A program made the translations under genes and the position numbers. A DNA stretch of 64,000 nt from Perca fluviatilis (taxonomy: Eukaryota > Chordata > Actinopteri > Perciformes > Percidae): contig NC_053133.1 in NCBI RefSeq assembly GCF_010015445.1, positions 28,978,285 to 29,042,284 of the forward strand, read 5' to 3'. Shown here in pieces: positions 32,830 to 43,298 of this stretch (the first letter of the stretch is position 1; the number at the start of each line of letters is the position of its first letter). The notes under the pieces are model-generated. The model did not search any database, had not been told where the DNA came from, and saw only the letters and a list, made by a program, of their open reading frames with translations.

Positions 32830-33560
32830 CATTTGTCACCTCAACCTGGCAACCTAGAACCCTCAACCTGGCAACCTAGAACCCTCAACCTCTAGCCCTC
32901 AACCTGGCACCCTCTAACCCTCAACTTGGCAACCTCTAACCCTCAACCTGGCACCCTCTAACCCTCAACTTGGCAACCTCTAACCCTCAACCTGGCAACC
33001 TAGAACCCTCAACTTGGCAACCTCTAACCCTCAACCTGACAACCTAGAACCCTCAACTTGGCAACCTCTAACCCTCAACCTGGCAACCTAGAACCCTCAA
33101 CCTGGCAATCTAGAACCCTCAACCTGGCAACCTCTAACCCTCAACCTGGCAACCTAGAACCCTCAACCTCTAACCCTCAACCTGGCAACCTAGAACCCTC
33201 AACCTCTAACCCTCAACCTGGCACCCTCTAACCCTCAACCTGGCAACCTAGAACCCTCAACTTGGCAACCTCTAACCCTCAACCTGACAACCTAGAACCC
33301 TCAACCTGGCAACCTAGAACCCTCAACCTGGCAACCTAGAACCCTCAACCTGGCAACCTAGAACCCTCAACCTGGCAACCTAGAACCCTCAACCTGGCAA
33401 CCTAGAACCCTCAACCTGGCAACCTAGAACCCTCAACCTGGCAACCTATAACACTCAACCTGGCAACCTATAACACTCAACCTGGCACCCTTTAACCCTC
33501 AACCTGGTCACCTATAACACTCAACCTGGCACCCTTTAACCCTCAACCTGGCAACCTCTA
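32830..33560. repeat. 22-bp minisatellite CCCTCAACCTGGCAACCTAG
   Basis: About 33 units of 22 bp with alternating CTAGAAC/CTCTAAC and CTTGG/CCTGG variants, in the intron between exons 24 and 25. Single-copy region, so only one allele is seen. Confidence 0.95.
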
Positions 33561-33819
33561 ACCCAGTTGATCTCTGCACAAACTTCGTGTCAAGTTCAGA
33601 CCCGAAAGCGAGCTGATAGAAAAGGCAGGTGAAGGTGGTGTTCCCGCAAAGAAATGGAAATATAGCTGTAAATTTCAACAGTGTTGGGCACGACAATTGA
33701 CATGCATCTTACCTCTAGTCATATCGACAACTCCACGCTTTTTGTAAGGTGTGTCACATTGATTTGAATGTAGCGCACGGCGGGAAAAATGACATTACCC
33801 AGCACATTAAACTTTTTTT

Positions 33820-33935
33820 TTAAAATATATACAGTATATTGGCCGATATATTGGAATATCGGATTTTTAAATCACCAAATATTTGTATCGATATCGGCCT
33901 TAAAAACCCTTTATCCATCGGCTCTATTTAGTATC
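33820..33935. mobile_element. Dispersed repeat fragment (TATCGATATCGGCCTTAAAA)
   Basis: GGCCGATATATTGGAATATC and TATCGATATCGGCCTTAAAA resemble a short dispersed fish element. Ends not defined. Confidence 0.4.
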
Positions 33936-33980
33936 TGAAAAACATGAGTTAGTTTTTGAAAAGAAGACTTTCTGTCTGAC

Positions 33981-34148
33981 CTTAATCATGACGGTCTTGG
34001 CGGTTCCCTGCTCTCCGATCAGCAGCACGGCCTTCCTCTGCTTCACGATGGTCTGCATCAGGAAGTCTGTCCTCACGTTGTCCACGTTGGGAACCAGGAT
34101 GGCCGAGTAGTCGGGGACGTGGTCTTTGGGGTAAACGTACTCTGGCAC
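33981..34148 (-). CDS. dnah8: dnah8-like exon 24 (AAA3 Walker A)
   Basis: 56 codons: [62 protein letters not shown] is the AAA3 P-loop of the DNAH5/8 clade, and AAA3 gates motor mechanics. Splice sites intact (GCAG and GTCAGA). Confidence 0.95.
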
Positions 34149-34874
34149 CTGCAACATGCGCAGACAGTAGGTAACATTCAGCATCACGTTGGCTCGGGAA
34201 AACATCACAAGTGTCTTTTATCCCTCCTGTTGTCCTCGGGACAAATCTGACCCTATTTTTCAAAAAGTCTCCATATCAGAAATTTTGGTTCTCTTTCAAA
34301 CAATTTGTCCAAAAAACTAACGTTGATGGTTCCCTACAGCGCTCTTCACAAAGTAAATACATGATCAGGTCACTACTTTCATTGAATTGGAGTGTTTTAG
34401 TCAAATTATAACATTTGAAGAAAAAACTATTGATAAAAAAACTTTGAAAAAAGTGACAAAAATGTAAATAAATTTCAAAAAAGTGACAAATGTGGTGTTT
34501 GTGTGTCTGTGTGTGTCAGTGTCTCTTTTTGTGCACGTGTGTTTGTGTGTGTGTGTGTGTGTCACAGTGTGCATTATATCGCTGTGGGATTTGTGCTCTG
34601 TCTTGTTGCCATGTTGGTAGTGTGTGCCCTGCCTGGGGACTGCAGATGTAAACTAGCCTGAGGCTAACTCTGGTACAATGCAATCAAATGGCAACATTTA
34701 TGTTACAAAATGTACATGGTCCCTAACAAATAAGATGAATAAATAAATGTATAAGACATGTATAAGAGATAAGACTCAGAATATGTGGAAAAATCTCTTT
34801 GAGAACAAATTTTGAAAAACATCAAGTGTTGTGTCAAAGAGTAACATGTGCATAATCTGTTGAGGAACATCAGT

Positions 34875-34876
<2 letters not shown>
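34149..34876. other. Intron between exons 23 and 24
   Basis: AT-rich intron with a short (TG)n at about 34540-34562 and CAAAAAAGTGACAAA-like short repeats near 34450-34490. No gene seen. Confidence 0.6.

Positions 34877-34920
<44 letters not shown>
34877..34920. repeat. (TG)n beside exon 23 donor
   Basis: 44 bp of TG ending 13 bp from exon 23. CA-type in the transcript. Confidence 0.95.
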
Positions 34921-34921
<1 letters not shown>

Positions 34922-34933
34922 CAAAAGACGGAC

Positions 34934-35035
34934 CTTGTTGGACCAATGCTCCCACTGGCCCTGCTCGTTGACGGTGAACTCAAAGATGGTCTGCTGGTCC
35001 TGGGTGAGCGGCAGGTCCAGAGACGAGCTGTGGTT
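34934..35035 (-). CDS. dnah8: dnah8-like exon 23 (before AAA3)
   Basis: 34 codons: NHSSSLDLPLTQDQQTIF, EFTVNEQGQWEHWSNK. The D...FEF.V...G.W.HW motif precedes AAA3 in DNAH5/8 proteins. The acceptor is TGAAG after a T-rich tract and the donor GTCCGT. A (TG)n tract lies about 14 bp inside the downstream intron (34877-34920). Confidence 0.85.
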
Positions 35036-35099
35036 CTTCAGACACACAAACACCACAAACAGGACTGTTAGAGCCCCCCCTAGAGGACACATCACACTT

Positions 35100-35562
35100 T
35101 ACACCACATCGAGGGCACACACGCACGCAAACACACACACCGACACACACACAAACACAACACACCCACACTACACACAGACAGACACACACACAGCGAC
35201 ACACACACACCGACACACAGACATACACACACACACACACACACCCACACACAGTGATACACACACACCAACACCGACACACTGACATACATACACACAT
35301 ACACACCAATACACACATAATACACACACAATACACAATACACACACTGACACACACCGATACACCGACACACACACACACACACCGACACATACACATA
35401 CACACACAATACACACACACAGACACACCGACACACACACACACACACACATCAACACAGACACAGACATACACACCGACACATACACACACACACAACC
35501 GACACACGCACACACACACACACCGACACACACACACATACACACACACAGACACACCGACA

Positions 35563-35598
<36 letters not shown>

Positions 35599-36045
35599 GA
35601 CACACACACACACACCGACACACACACAGACATACACACACACACCGATACACCAACACACACATAATACACACACAATACACACACTGACACACACACA
35701 CACACGACATACACAGACACACACACACAAAGACACACAAGACACACACACACACACACACAAACACACACCGACACACACACAGACACACACACAGAAA
35801 GACACACCGACACACACACACACACACACACACAAAGACACACCGACACAGATACACTGACACACACCACCACCGACACACACACACAGACACACTGACA
35901 CACACACAGACACACTGACACACACACAAACACACACACAAAGACACACACACACACACACAAGACACACCGACACAGATACACTGACACACACCAACAC
36001 CAACACACACACCGACACACCAACGCACACACACACACACCCCCT
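35100..36045. repeat. (CA)n/(CACCGA)n intron 22
   Basis: About 945 bp of CA with CACCGACACA, CAGATACA and CACATAATACACA variants, filling the 1,012-bp intron between exons 22 and 23. The transcript is therefore a kilobase-long (UG)n. Confidence 0.97.
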
Positions 36046-36047
36046 AC

Positions 36048-36182
36048 CTTCAGGAAGGCCTCCATCTTGGCTCTGTCGTCCAGCTCCAGGACCGCCCCGA
36101 GAGACCACATCACCGCAAAGACAAAAAGACGGCCCACGTCACCATGACAACCCTGTTTCTCATCCGCTGCTGGGAGCAAACC
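36048..36182 (-). CDS. dnah8: dnah8-like exon 22 (AAA2/AAA3 spacer)
   Basis: 45 codons: [45 protein letters not shown]. The block RLFVF...WSLGA.LEL..R..ME.FL lies just before AAA3 in this family. The intron 3' of it in the transcript (35036-36047) is almost pure (UG)n in RNA. Confidence 0.88.
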
Positions 36183-36189
36183 CTGAACA

Positions 36190-36199
36190 CACACAGACA

Positions 36200-36252
<53 letters not shown>
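36190..36252. repeat. (CA)n beside exon 22 acceptor
   Basis: Pure CA of about 60 bp starting 8-10 bp beyond the exon 22 acceptor, in place of a normal pyrimidine tract. Confidence 0.93.
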
Positions 36253-36254
<2 letters not shown>

Positions 36255-36375
36255 AGAACGAAACCATCAGGTATCAGCCAACACACGGGGTAAAGAGCTT
36301 CCTGCTGAGCAACAGCGACATAAAAGAAATCGCCACTCTGCCACAGCGTGTCCGTGTTTGCCGCCGGCGTGGTAC

Positions 36376-36465
36376 CTGCAGCAGGTCGATACTCTGTCTG
36401 ATGTACATACACTCCAACACCTGCATCTTAGGAGACACGGCAGTGGACACAAAGTCCAACAGGTC
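36376..36465 (-). CDS. dnah8: dnah8-like exon 21 (AAA2/AAA3 spacer)
   Basis: 30 codons: DLLDFVSTAVSPKMQVLE and CMYIRQSIDLLQ. It fits the helical spacer after AAA2 in DNAH5/8 proteins and is recognisable mainly by phase and position between exons 20 and 22. Acceptor CCCACAG, donor GTACCA. Confidence 0.85.
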
Positions 36466-36539
36466 CTGTGGGAGGGACAGAAACACACATTTAAATCAGA
36501 TATTTTTAGATTTTCTCAGGCCGCTTTCACACCTAGAAT

Positions 36540-37150
36540 TCTGTGCAAGGGGGGGTGAAGTTGCAACATCGCAAAGCGGTTTAGCCGCTTATCATAAGGA
36601 GGTGTAATGCTTTAACTCAGTCCTTCCACAAAAATGCGGAGTTTTTTTGTGATTGTTGCGGGGCAACAATCACTTAAAAAAATGCGATGGAATATGCTAT
36701 ATATGATATTTATGCAACTTTATGCGATGAAATTGTGGGAACTTGCAAAAACTGGTTTGATGAAAAAGAGAAGAAAAAGTGATTCCCCCCCCCACCCAAC
36801 AACACCCTGCTTTTCGATGATGTTCACGTCGCGTAATTACGTCACTTCATAACGTTCCCATGGCAACAGGGGGAAATGGCTGCTCTTGTGTGAAGTAAAC
36901 GCAACATTTTTAAACTTTCTGCTAATATATATGCTAAGACTTTTTTGCAACGAAAATGCGGGGATTATGAAATCATGCAAGCACCACATATTTTGCGCGG
37001 AAATCTGCAATTTATGCGGCAAAAGTGCGGCATATTTGAAAAAATGCCCCCCCCCCCCTGCATAAATATGCAGACTTTGGCTTATTATGTGTTGAATTAT
37101 GCAATCGCATTATCGCGTTTTTCTGGAGGGACTGGATAATACTAAAATGA
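36540..37150. mobile_element. Probable MITE with ATGCGA/TGCGG motifs
   Basis: Repeated AATGCGG, TATGCGATG and GCAAAAATGC-like words with a C-run at 37046-37056. The right edge reads TTCTGGAGGGACTGGAT. It resembles a dispersed fish element, but I cannot define its ends. Confidence 0.4.
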
Positions 37151-37183
37151 ACAAATGAAAGCTAAAACTAACAACCAACCTAA

Positions 37184-37186
<3 letters not shown>

Positions 37187-37234
<48 letters not shown>
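37187..37234. repeat. (AT)n microsatellite
   Basis: 48 bp of AT dinucleotides in intron 20, about 80 bp from exon 20. Confidence 0.95.
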
Positions 37235-37237
<3 letters not shown>

Positions 37238-37312
37238 AAACATTGACTGTGATGAATTTTCTCTCTGCATGTTTATTTTTTAACAGAAATGAAGAGAAGG
37301 AGTTCAGTCCAC

Positions 37313-37489
37313 CTGGTAGCAGCAGTTGAAGCAGAGTGTGAGGGCCTCGGCCTGCTGCTCCGGGAGCGTCTGTAGCCAGGCCTGCAGGACGGGGCTCCAG
37401 CCCAGCACCGAGGAACTCATGAACACCATCCCGTTCCTGGACACCGTCGCCGGGGACGCGTTGTCGATGTTGTGCGGCTCGAAAACTAT
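37313..37489 (-). CDS. dnah8: dnah8-like exon 20 (AAA2)
   Basis: 59 codons: [68 protein letters not shown] is the conserved AAA2 block. FEPHNIDN...RNGMVFMSS matches the DNAH8 type better than the DNAH5 type. Acceptor TGCAG, donor GTGGAC. Confidence 0.94.
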
Positions 37490-37689
37490 CTGCAGGAAGG
37501 ACACGGAGGGGACGTGGCTTCACTTTGGATCTCCTGCATGACTCGGATTGAGTTTATGTTTGTTTCATGAACATAAATACAAATCAGCTTAATGGTGTTT
37601 TTTGCCCCCAACAGCACCTAACCATAACCAGTGCCTAATCCTAGTGCCGTTGGGGGCAAAAAACATCGATAAACTACAAATCATGTGAG

Positions 37690-38130
37690 GATGTGATAGA
37701 AAGCTGTAATGGCTTTTATAAAAACCTCACCCAAAGGACGTACCAAATGTAAAATGGAAACGTACAAAATGGCTAGTAGGATAAAAGCAGAGATTGATTT
37801 GGTAAATATGGATGATGCTCAAAGACTGAGATGGCTGTTCACATATGCAACATATAAATTAGCCAATTATCTAGATAAAGCTTGGGAGGAGAGGAAAAAA
37901 AGCTCTTTATCGAGATGAATTGTAGATGAGAATTTGTTGTTTGTGTGTGGTGTGTGTGTACGTGTATATACATATGTGTATATGTATATATTTGTATTCA
38001 TGTATTTCTCCGAATGATTTGTATATGCGACAGGAAGATTTTTGTTAAATAAGTATATTTGTGATGTCTTGTAATCCCATGTGGGATGGGCCAAAATGTT
38101 TGGCATGACACAAAAATAAAATATAACTAA
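37690..38130 (+). mobile_element. Possible LINE 3' fragment
   Basis: An open stretch (MAFIKTSPKGRTKCK... to KKSSLSR) is followed by TGGGATGGGCCAAAATG and AAAATAAAATATAACTAACTAAG, the sort of A-rich, short-repeat end seen in LINEs. No definite protein match; the call is tentative. Confidence 0.3.
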
Positions 38131-38266
38131 CTAAGTACATTTGAAGGGTTAAAACGTTTCAGATAAAATAAGAGAAGTAATTTAGCCATATTTATACTAT
38201 AAACAAGATCAGATGTTTTCGACAGCAGTGTAATACAGTTTTTATACGTAAAAACCACGGTGTCAC

Positions 38267-38401
38267 CTTGCAGCAGGGCGCCATGGGGATCCGGTCTCCG
38301 TTCGCCAGCGTCAGAGTTTTGTTGTCGTCCAGAACCGAGTTCAGGTTCTCGATCCAGATGGCGTCTACTGGACCGTCCAGCACGATCCAGATGTACTCGC
38401 C
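38267..38401 (-). CDS. dnah8: dnah8-like exon 19 (AAA2 Walker B)
   Basis: 45 codons: [68 protein letters not shown] is the AAA2 Walker B and sensor I stretch. Its intron (132 bp to exon 18) is about half (TG)n, and the acceptor AG directly follows that run, so the usual pyrimidine tract is replaced by TG repeats. Confidence 0.95.
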
Positions 38402-38403
38402 CT

Positions 38404-38466
<63 letters not shown>
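38402..38466. repeat. (CA)n at exon 19 acceptor
   Basis: 62 bp of CA immediately after the exon 19 boundary. In RNA the intron ends (UG)n-UCAG. Confidence 0.96.
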
Positions 38467-38470
<4 letters not shown>

Positions 38471-38533
38471 TGTAACTATACTGAATAAAAACATCTGAAG
38501 GTAAAGAGACCTGCTCGGACCCCTCCCTCCAAC

Positions 38534-38751
38534 CTTCTTGGCTTTGAGCGTCTTCCTCCACAGGGTGGAGAAGATGCCGTCGGTCCAGTCGTTGGTGGTG
38601 ACGTCCAGCGTGCCGAACATCTGCGAGGCCGTGATGGCTTTAGGGTTCATCCTCATCTCGCGGTGCGGCGAGCCGCACTCCGACATGGCCTTCATCAGCG
38701 TGTGGATGCAGGCAGTCTTCCCGGCGCCACTCGGACCCAACGTCATCATAC
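38534..38751 (-). CDS. dnah8: dnah8-like exon 18 (AAA2 Walker A)
   Basis: 218 bp, open: [49 protein letters not shown] and [20 protein letters not shown] is the AAA2 P-loop. The form GAGKT.CIHTLM resembles DNAH8 rather than DNAH5 (from memory of the family). AAA2 binds ATP structurally rather than hydrolysing it fast. Confidence 0.95.
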
Positions 38752-38775
38752 CTGCACACACAAACATGTTCTTAA

Positions 38776-39453
38776 AGGAACACGCCGACTGATCGTGAAT
38801 TTAGCTTATTCACCGTAACCCCCAGAGTTAGACTAGTCCATACATACCCTTCTCATCTCAGTGCGTGCTGTAAAGCTGTCCGACGGCTCCAGCGGCATCA
38901 GCCAATCACAGAACAGGCAGGTGAATGGTTCCAGTAATCCTACTGCTCCCAATAAGTGACAAAATAACGCCAACATGTTCCTGTTTACATGTTGTGATTT
39001 GTAGAGTCACAGCGTGTACAAAAAACAACGTAACATGAGACACAGCCATCTTCTAACCGTAAACAAACCGGGAACTATATTCTCAGGCGGAAGAATATAG
39101 TACTTGGGCGGAATGATTTGCTTTGCAGCAAGCCTGTCTGAGAATATAGTTCCTGGTTTGTTTACGGTTAGAAGATGGCTGTGTCTCATGTGACCTTGTT
39201 ATTTATACACGCTGTGATTCTACAAATCACAACATGGAAATAGGAACATGTTGGCGATATTTTGTCACTTATTGGGAGCAGTAGGCTAGTTGGAACCAGT
39301 TACCTGCAGGATCTGTGCTAGGCTAAGCTACCGGTGGAACCGTCAGACAGCCTTACAACACACACGGACACAAGAAGGGTGTGTATGGACTTAACGTCTA
39401 ACTCTGGGGGATACGGTGAATAAGCTAAAGTCCCAATAAGTCGGCGTGTTCCT
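38776..39453. mobile_element. TTAA fold-back MITE (piggyBac-like)
   Basis: TTAA at 38772-38775 and 39454-39457. Ends AGGAACACGCCGACT and AGTCGGCGTGTTCCT are exact inverted partners. Arms of about 300 bp meet near 39100 (TATATTCTCAGGCGG/CTGAGAATATAG). Non-coding, single copy in the window. Confidence 0.88.
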
Positions 39454-39530
39454 TTAACAGGAAACGGCCGAGCTTCCTCGTCTCCTGAGACAGCGTGTGA
39501 GTGCATATTCCTCCAACGTTTAGATTTTAA

Positions 39531-40290
39531 AGTGCTTATATTATGCTTTTTGGCTTTTTCCCCTTTCCTTTATTGTGGTATATATCTTTTGTGCACGTTA
39601 TAGGTTTAGGTATAAGTGAAAAAGCCCAAAGTCCCCCCCAAAGGGACTTACCATCTCCAACAGAAAACACTGTTCACCAACTGCTCCAAACAGCTCTATT
39701 GTAGTCCAGCCTTTACTTCAGAGACAAACGTTATAATGCTCGCCTAGCTGCTAGCATGGTACGCCCTCATACTCTGCTTCTGACTGGCTAGTAGTCCTTA
39801 CCTAGGTACTGTCAGGGCACGCACTAATACTCTGCTTCTGACTGGCTAGTAGTCCTTACCTAGGTACTGTCAGGGCACGCCCTCATACTCTGCTTCTGAC
39901 TGGCTAGTAGTCCTTACCTAGATACTGTCAGGGCACGTCCTCATACTCTGCTTCTGACTGGCTAGTAGTCCTTACCTAGGTACTGTCAGGGCATGCCCTC
40001 ATACTCTGCTTCTGACTGGCTAGTAGTCCTTACCTAGGTACTGTCAGGGCACGCCCTCATACTCTGCTTCTGACTGGCTAGTAGTCCTTACCTAGGTACT
40101 GTCAGGGCACGCCCTCATACTCTGCTTCTGACTGGCTAGTAGTCCTTACCTAGGTACTGTCAGGGCACGCCCTCATACTCTGCTTCTGACTGGCTAGTAG
40201 TCCTTACCTAGGTACTGTCAGGGCACGCCCTCATACTCGTTGTGCGGTACAACAGAAAGATGGTGTTTTTTGAGGTCTTTAAGACCTTTT
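39531..40290. mobile_element. TTAA-type MITE containing a 58-bp minisatellite
   Basis: TTAA (39527-39530) followed by AGTGCTTATATTATGCTTTT, then CAGCTCTATTGTAGTCCAGC and the array. The right end is truncated or diverged after GTACAACAGAAAGATGGTG. It resembles a common fish fold-back element. Confidence 0.65.
39770..40236. repeat. 58-bp minisatellite, 8 copies
   Basis: Unit CTCTGCTTCTGACTGGCTAG plus TAGTCCTTACCTAGGTACTGTCAGGGCACGCCCTCATA, almost perfectly conserved over 8 units, in the intron between exons 17 and 18. Confidence 0.96.
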
Positions 40291-40411
40291 CTATAGCACC
40301 ACCTTAAGGACTAACTTTACATGTTTAGCTCCATTACTGTTTAGGTTTTAGGAGAAGACAAATCCTGAGAAAGTTTGCTTTGGTTGAGTGTAATGATGTA
40401 ATGATGGGTAC

Positions 40412-40543
40412 CGTGTCGGACTCTCTGCGTCTCGTAGAGCTGAACCAGTTTGAGGATCCAGGGGGGATGAGGGATCAGACCGGCCTGCTCAGCCTGACTG
40501 AAGATGGACGACTCCAAGTCTGGATACCCGGCTTTATCCAGAA
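40412..40543 (-). CDS. dnah8: dnah8-like exon 17 (AAA2 start)
   Basis: 132 bp: (V)[31 protein letters not shown] and [12 protein letters not shown]. The block ahead of the AAA2 P-loop, with GL..HPPW..K..QLYET..VRHG, fits DNAH8/DNAH5 closely. The phase (2+43 codons+1) joins exons 16 and 18 exactly. Confidence 0.9.
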
Positions 40544-40821
40544 CTACAGAGGAAGATTGTAACAAAACTAGTCTCTAAAACACATTCATATGAAGGAAAG
40601 ACACTGCCATGTACTTGAATGAATACAAAGGACAGCTATAGAATAAAGCAGTCCCCTTACGGTTAAACTTATTATGGAATAGTTCCAAAATGCAAATGTT
40701 TGCGTTTGTCTCCACGTCCAAAACCCCTTCTGATTAGAAACTCTACGCATAGTTTGCATCAACAGAGCGATGTTCTGAGTGTGTGTTTCAGTAGCTTTTG
40801 TAGTGAGAGAGAGAAACTTAC

Positions 40822-40879
40822 CGATACCAGGAAACAGATCATTGATCAGACTCATGAACAGAGGCTCGTCCTCGTCGAC
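40822..40879 (-). CDS. dnah8: dnah8-like exon 16 (AAA1/AAA2 junction)
   Basis: A 58-bp exon reading VDEDEPLFMSLINDLFPGI plus one base, the dynein block DE..LF..LI.DLFPG. It lies in the single-copy middle part of the window. The acceptor is TGTAG and the donor GTAAGTTT. It is too short to stand out on its own; phase continuity with exons 15 and 17 supports it. Confidence 0.9.
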
Positions 40880-41059
40880 CTACAGAGACACGGAGAGAAG
40901 CTACGTGACGATAAAATCAACATAAGTCAAGGTCAAGGAGTCTTTATTATCCCCGAGGGGCAATTCGTTTTGCAGCAAATAAAGTGCAACATAAACGACA
41001 CATCAGACAACAGACACTATCGATGGAGAACACAAGTAAATACATACTACACAAAAGTC

Positions 41060-41530
41060 CACATCTCATATTGAATTATTAACAAAATCTATAGCAGGAA
41101 CAAAAGAGTTTTTGTGTCTGTGTGTCCTGCATTTAGGCAGACAGAATCTGCGGCCAGACAGCAACAACATGAAGTAGCTGTTCAGGGGGTGGCTTATATC
41201 AGCCAGGACTGACTGGGCCTTCTTCAGGGTCCTTGTCTCGTCTAGAGATTTTAAGTCCGTCAGAGAGTTCAGGGAAATTTTTCCACACACTTTAGTAATG
41301 TATTGCAGCCTGTTTTTGTTTTTAAGAGTGAGGGACCCAAACCAGCTCACAAAGGCAAAGGAAAGAACAGTTTCAATAAAACAACAATAAAACATCCTCA
41401 TAAAGGTCTTACCAACATTAAAATTGCGAAGTTTACAATAAAAAAAACATACGCTGGTGTGCTTTTTTACAGACAGCGTCAACCTGAGGCTCGAAGGTGA
41501 CAGTGGTACACCAAGACCAAGAGTAATGCA
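41060..41530 (-). mobile_element. LINE fragment: C-terminal end of a non-LTR reverse transcriptase
   Basis: The minus strand reads NVGKTFMRMFYCCFIETVLS, FAFVSWFGSL, ITKVCGKISLNSL, KKAQSVLADISHPLN and RRFCLPKCRTHRHKNSFVP. This order (FY..FIES.L.F....WFG, K...KI, HPLN, SGRR...PK..T.R...SFVP) is the carboxy-terminal region of L2/Rex-type LINE polymerases. The 3' side (CTCGGGGATAATAAAGACTC on minus, about 40940-40965) looks like its UTR. It is 5'-truncated and ends just where copy B begins to match copy A. Confidence 0.75.
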
Positions 41531-42109
41531 TTACAAAAGATATGTAAAACATTGCACATGCACTGCAGGGGCGGAGCTAGACTCTCAGTACAGTGGGGGC
41601 GGAGCTTCATCATACAGCAAGAGCGTCGGCAAAAGTGACAAAAACTTTGAAAACGCAACAGAAACTAGGCGGGCCGACATTTTTTGTGAACCTAAATTAA
41701 TATCGGGGCCCGATCAAAAACTGCAAGGGGCCGGATTTGGCCCGTGGGCCTTGAGTTTGACACATGTGCTTTAAACAATACTGTAAACACATTGTAGTTT
41801 CTGTGATCTATCTGTAGTCCAGGCCTCTGTGTTATGTTAGCATCATAAGCAATAACAAAGTTAATGTCTTATCATTTCATTTAATGTGTTTTTATATTCA
41901 ACTTCCTCTACCCAAAATGTTTGTTAATGAGCTCCCATCAATGTTACCTGCTGGCCATGTGTTCAAACTGCTAAACAGGAAGAGGGAGCTTCCAATGGGC
42001 TTTATAGTAGAGGGGGGATCAGACTGTACCATTCTGGGTACAGAGAGGGGAGTTTCAGGGAATAGTCTTTTTAAAGTTCCTCTCTTGGCACTGATTAAAC
42101 CTTGAAAAA

Positions 42110-42118
42110 CATGCACAC

Positions 42119-42211
<93 letters not shown>
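42110..42211. repeat. (CA)n next to exon 15, copy B
   Basis: Nearly pure CA run of about 95 bp adjoining the exon 15 donor. Confidence 0.95.
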
Positions 42212-42214
<3 letters not shown>

Positions 42215-42349
42215 CAGTTTGGAGAGGTTCATGTCTCTCAGGACTCTCATCACCACAGTCGGCTCTGGTTCTGACGGGTTGGATCTCTTCACGGCGCCGA
42301 GCGTCCTCAAAACGGACAGAATGTTCCTCAGACCGAAATCATAATGGAC
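42215..42349 (-). CDS. dnah8: dnah8-like exon 15 (AAA1 C-terminal part), copy B
   Basis: 45 codons: [18 protein letters not shown], then [23 protein letters not shown]....VL..AG is the universal dynein motif at the AAA1/AAA2 transition (sensor II arginine region). The donor GTGAGTGTGTG runs straight into a (TG)n tract (+ strand (CA)n at 42115-42211). Confidence 0.94.
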
Positions 42350-42535
42350 CTGGTGTCACAAACACACTGTCAGGGTTCAGACGGTGTATGTTGGTCGGGA
42401 AAGAAAAATGGGAAATCACACTTTGGACTTTAAAAGGTGCTCTTAGTGATGTGACCCGTTTTTTTAGGCTACAACATTTTTTGTCACATACAGCTAAAAA
42501 ACCGTAGCCTAAAAAACGCATCACATCACTTAGAG

Positions 42536-43005
42536 CAGGGATCTTCAACAGGGGGTCCGGGACCCCCAGGGGGTCCTCAGAGTCACTGCAGGGGGGCCTC
42601 CAAATTATTGTTAATTTTTGAAAGTTTTTTCAAATATTAAAAAGTCTAACATGATTCCAACATATTATTAGCAAATATAAATCCACTGATGGTAGGCGTA
42701 CTGGCCAATAGGTAATGTAGTCACTAAGGTAGCCATCCACAGATACAGTTCATCCCAAAGGAGTGACTGTTACACATTTTCGGTTTAACATTAAAACGTG
42801 ATTTATAAAATCATGCCAACAATTATTAGGCTATTTATATAGCTTAGTATTCTATGCAAAAAAAGGTATCTATAAATGCTTTAGGCTGCCCTAAAAGTTA
42901 TTGTAGGACCAGATTAATATGCAACTTTTATACAATATATGTAGTATGGGGTCCCTGACCTTTCAATTAAGGGGTCCTTGACTTAAAAAACGTTGAAGAC
43001 CCCTG
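42536..43005. mobile_element. hAT-type MITE with 8-bp target duplication, copy B
   Basis: Terminal inverted repeats CAGGGATCTTCAACA and GTTGAAGACCCCTG. Target duplication ACTTAGAG at 42528-42535 and 43006-43013. Same insertion as 995-1460, so the duplication is later than the insertion. A partial sequence with the same terminus (CAGGGGTCTTCAACATTTTT) also occurs at about 11783 and 52060. Confidence 0.85.
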
Positions 43006-43298
43006 ACTTAGAGCACCTTTATAGATTATTTTTTGGGGTGTTTCTGCCTTTATTTAACAGGACAGCTAGGTGAGAAAGGGGAGAGAGAGAGAAAGAGGAG
43101 GGGGAAGACATGCATGAAACCGTCATAGGTCGGACTCAAACCCTGGACCTCTGCATCGAGGCATAAACCTCCAAGTATATGCGCGCCTGCTCTACCCACT
43201 GGTCCAACCCGGCCACATCCCACTTTGTTATTAGCAATGATAAAGAAAAAGAAATGGGTCAGGCTAATGTTGGTCGTATGTTGGTCGTGTGGTCTGAC

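Noticed and set aside
34980..36248. 422-residue Cys/Val-rich frame
   Set aside because: Runs through the (CA)n intron and across true dynein exons 22 and 23 out of frame; a repeat artefact.
41560..41765. Element near GGGGCGGAGCTAGACTCTC to GGGCCTTGAGTTTGACAC
   Set aside because: Looks like part of a dispersed hAT-type repeat, but terminal repeats and target duplication could not be defined.
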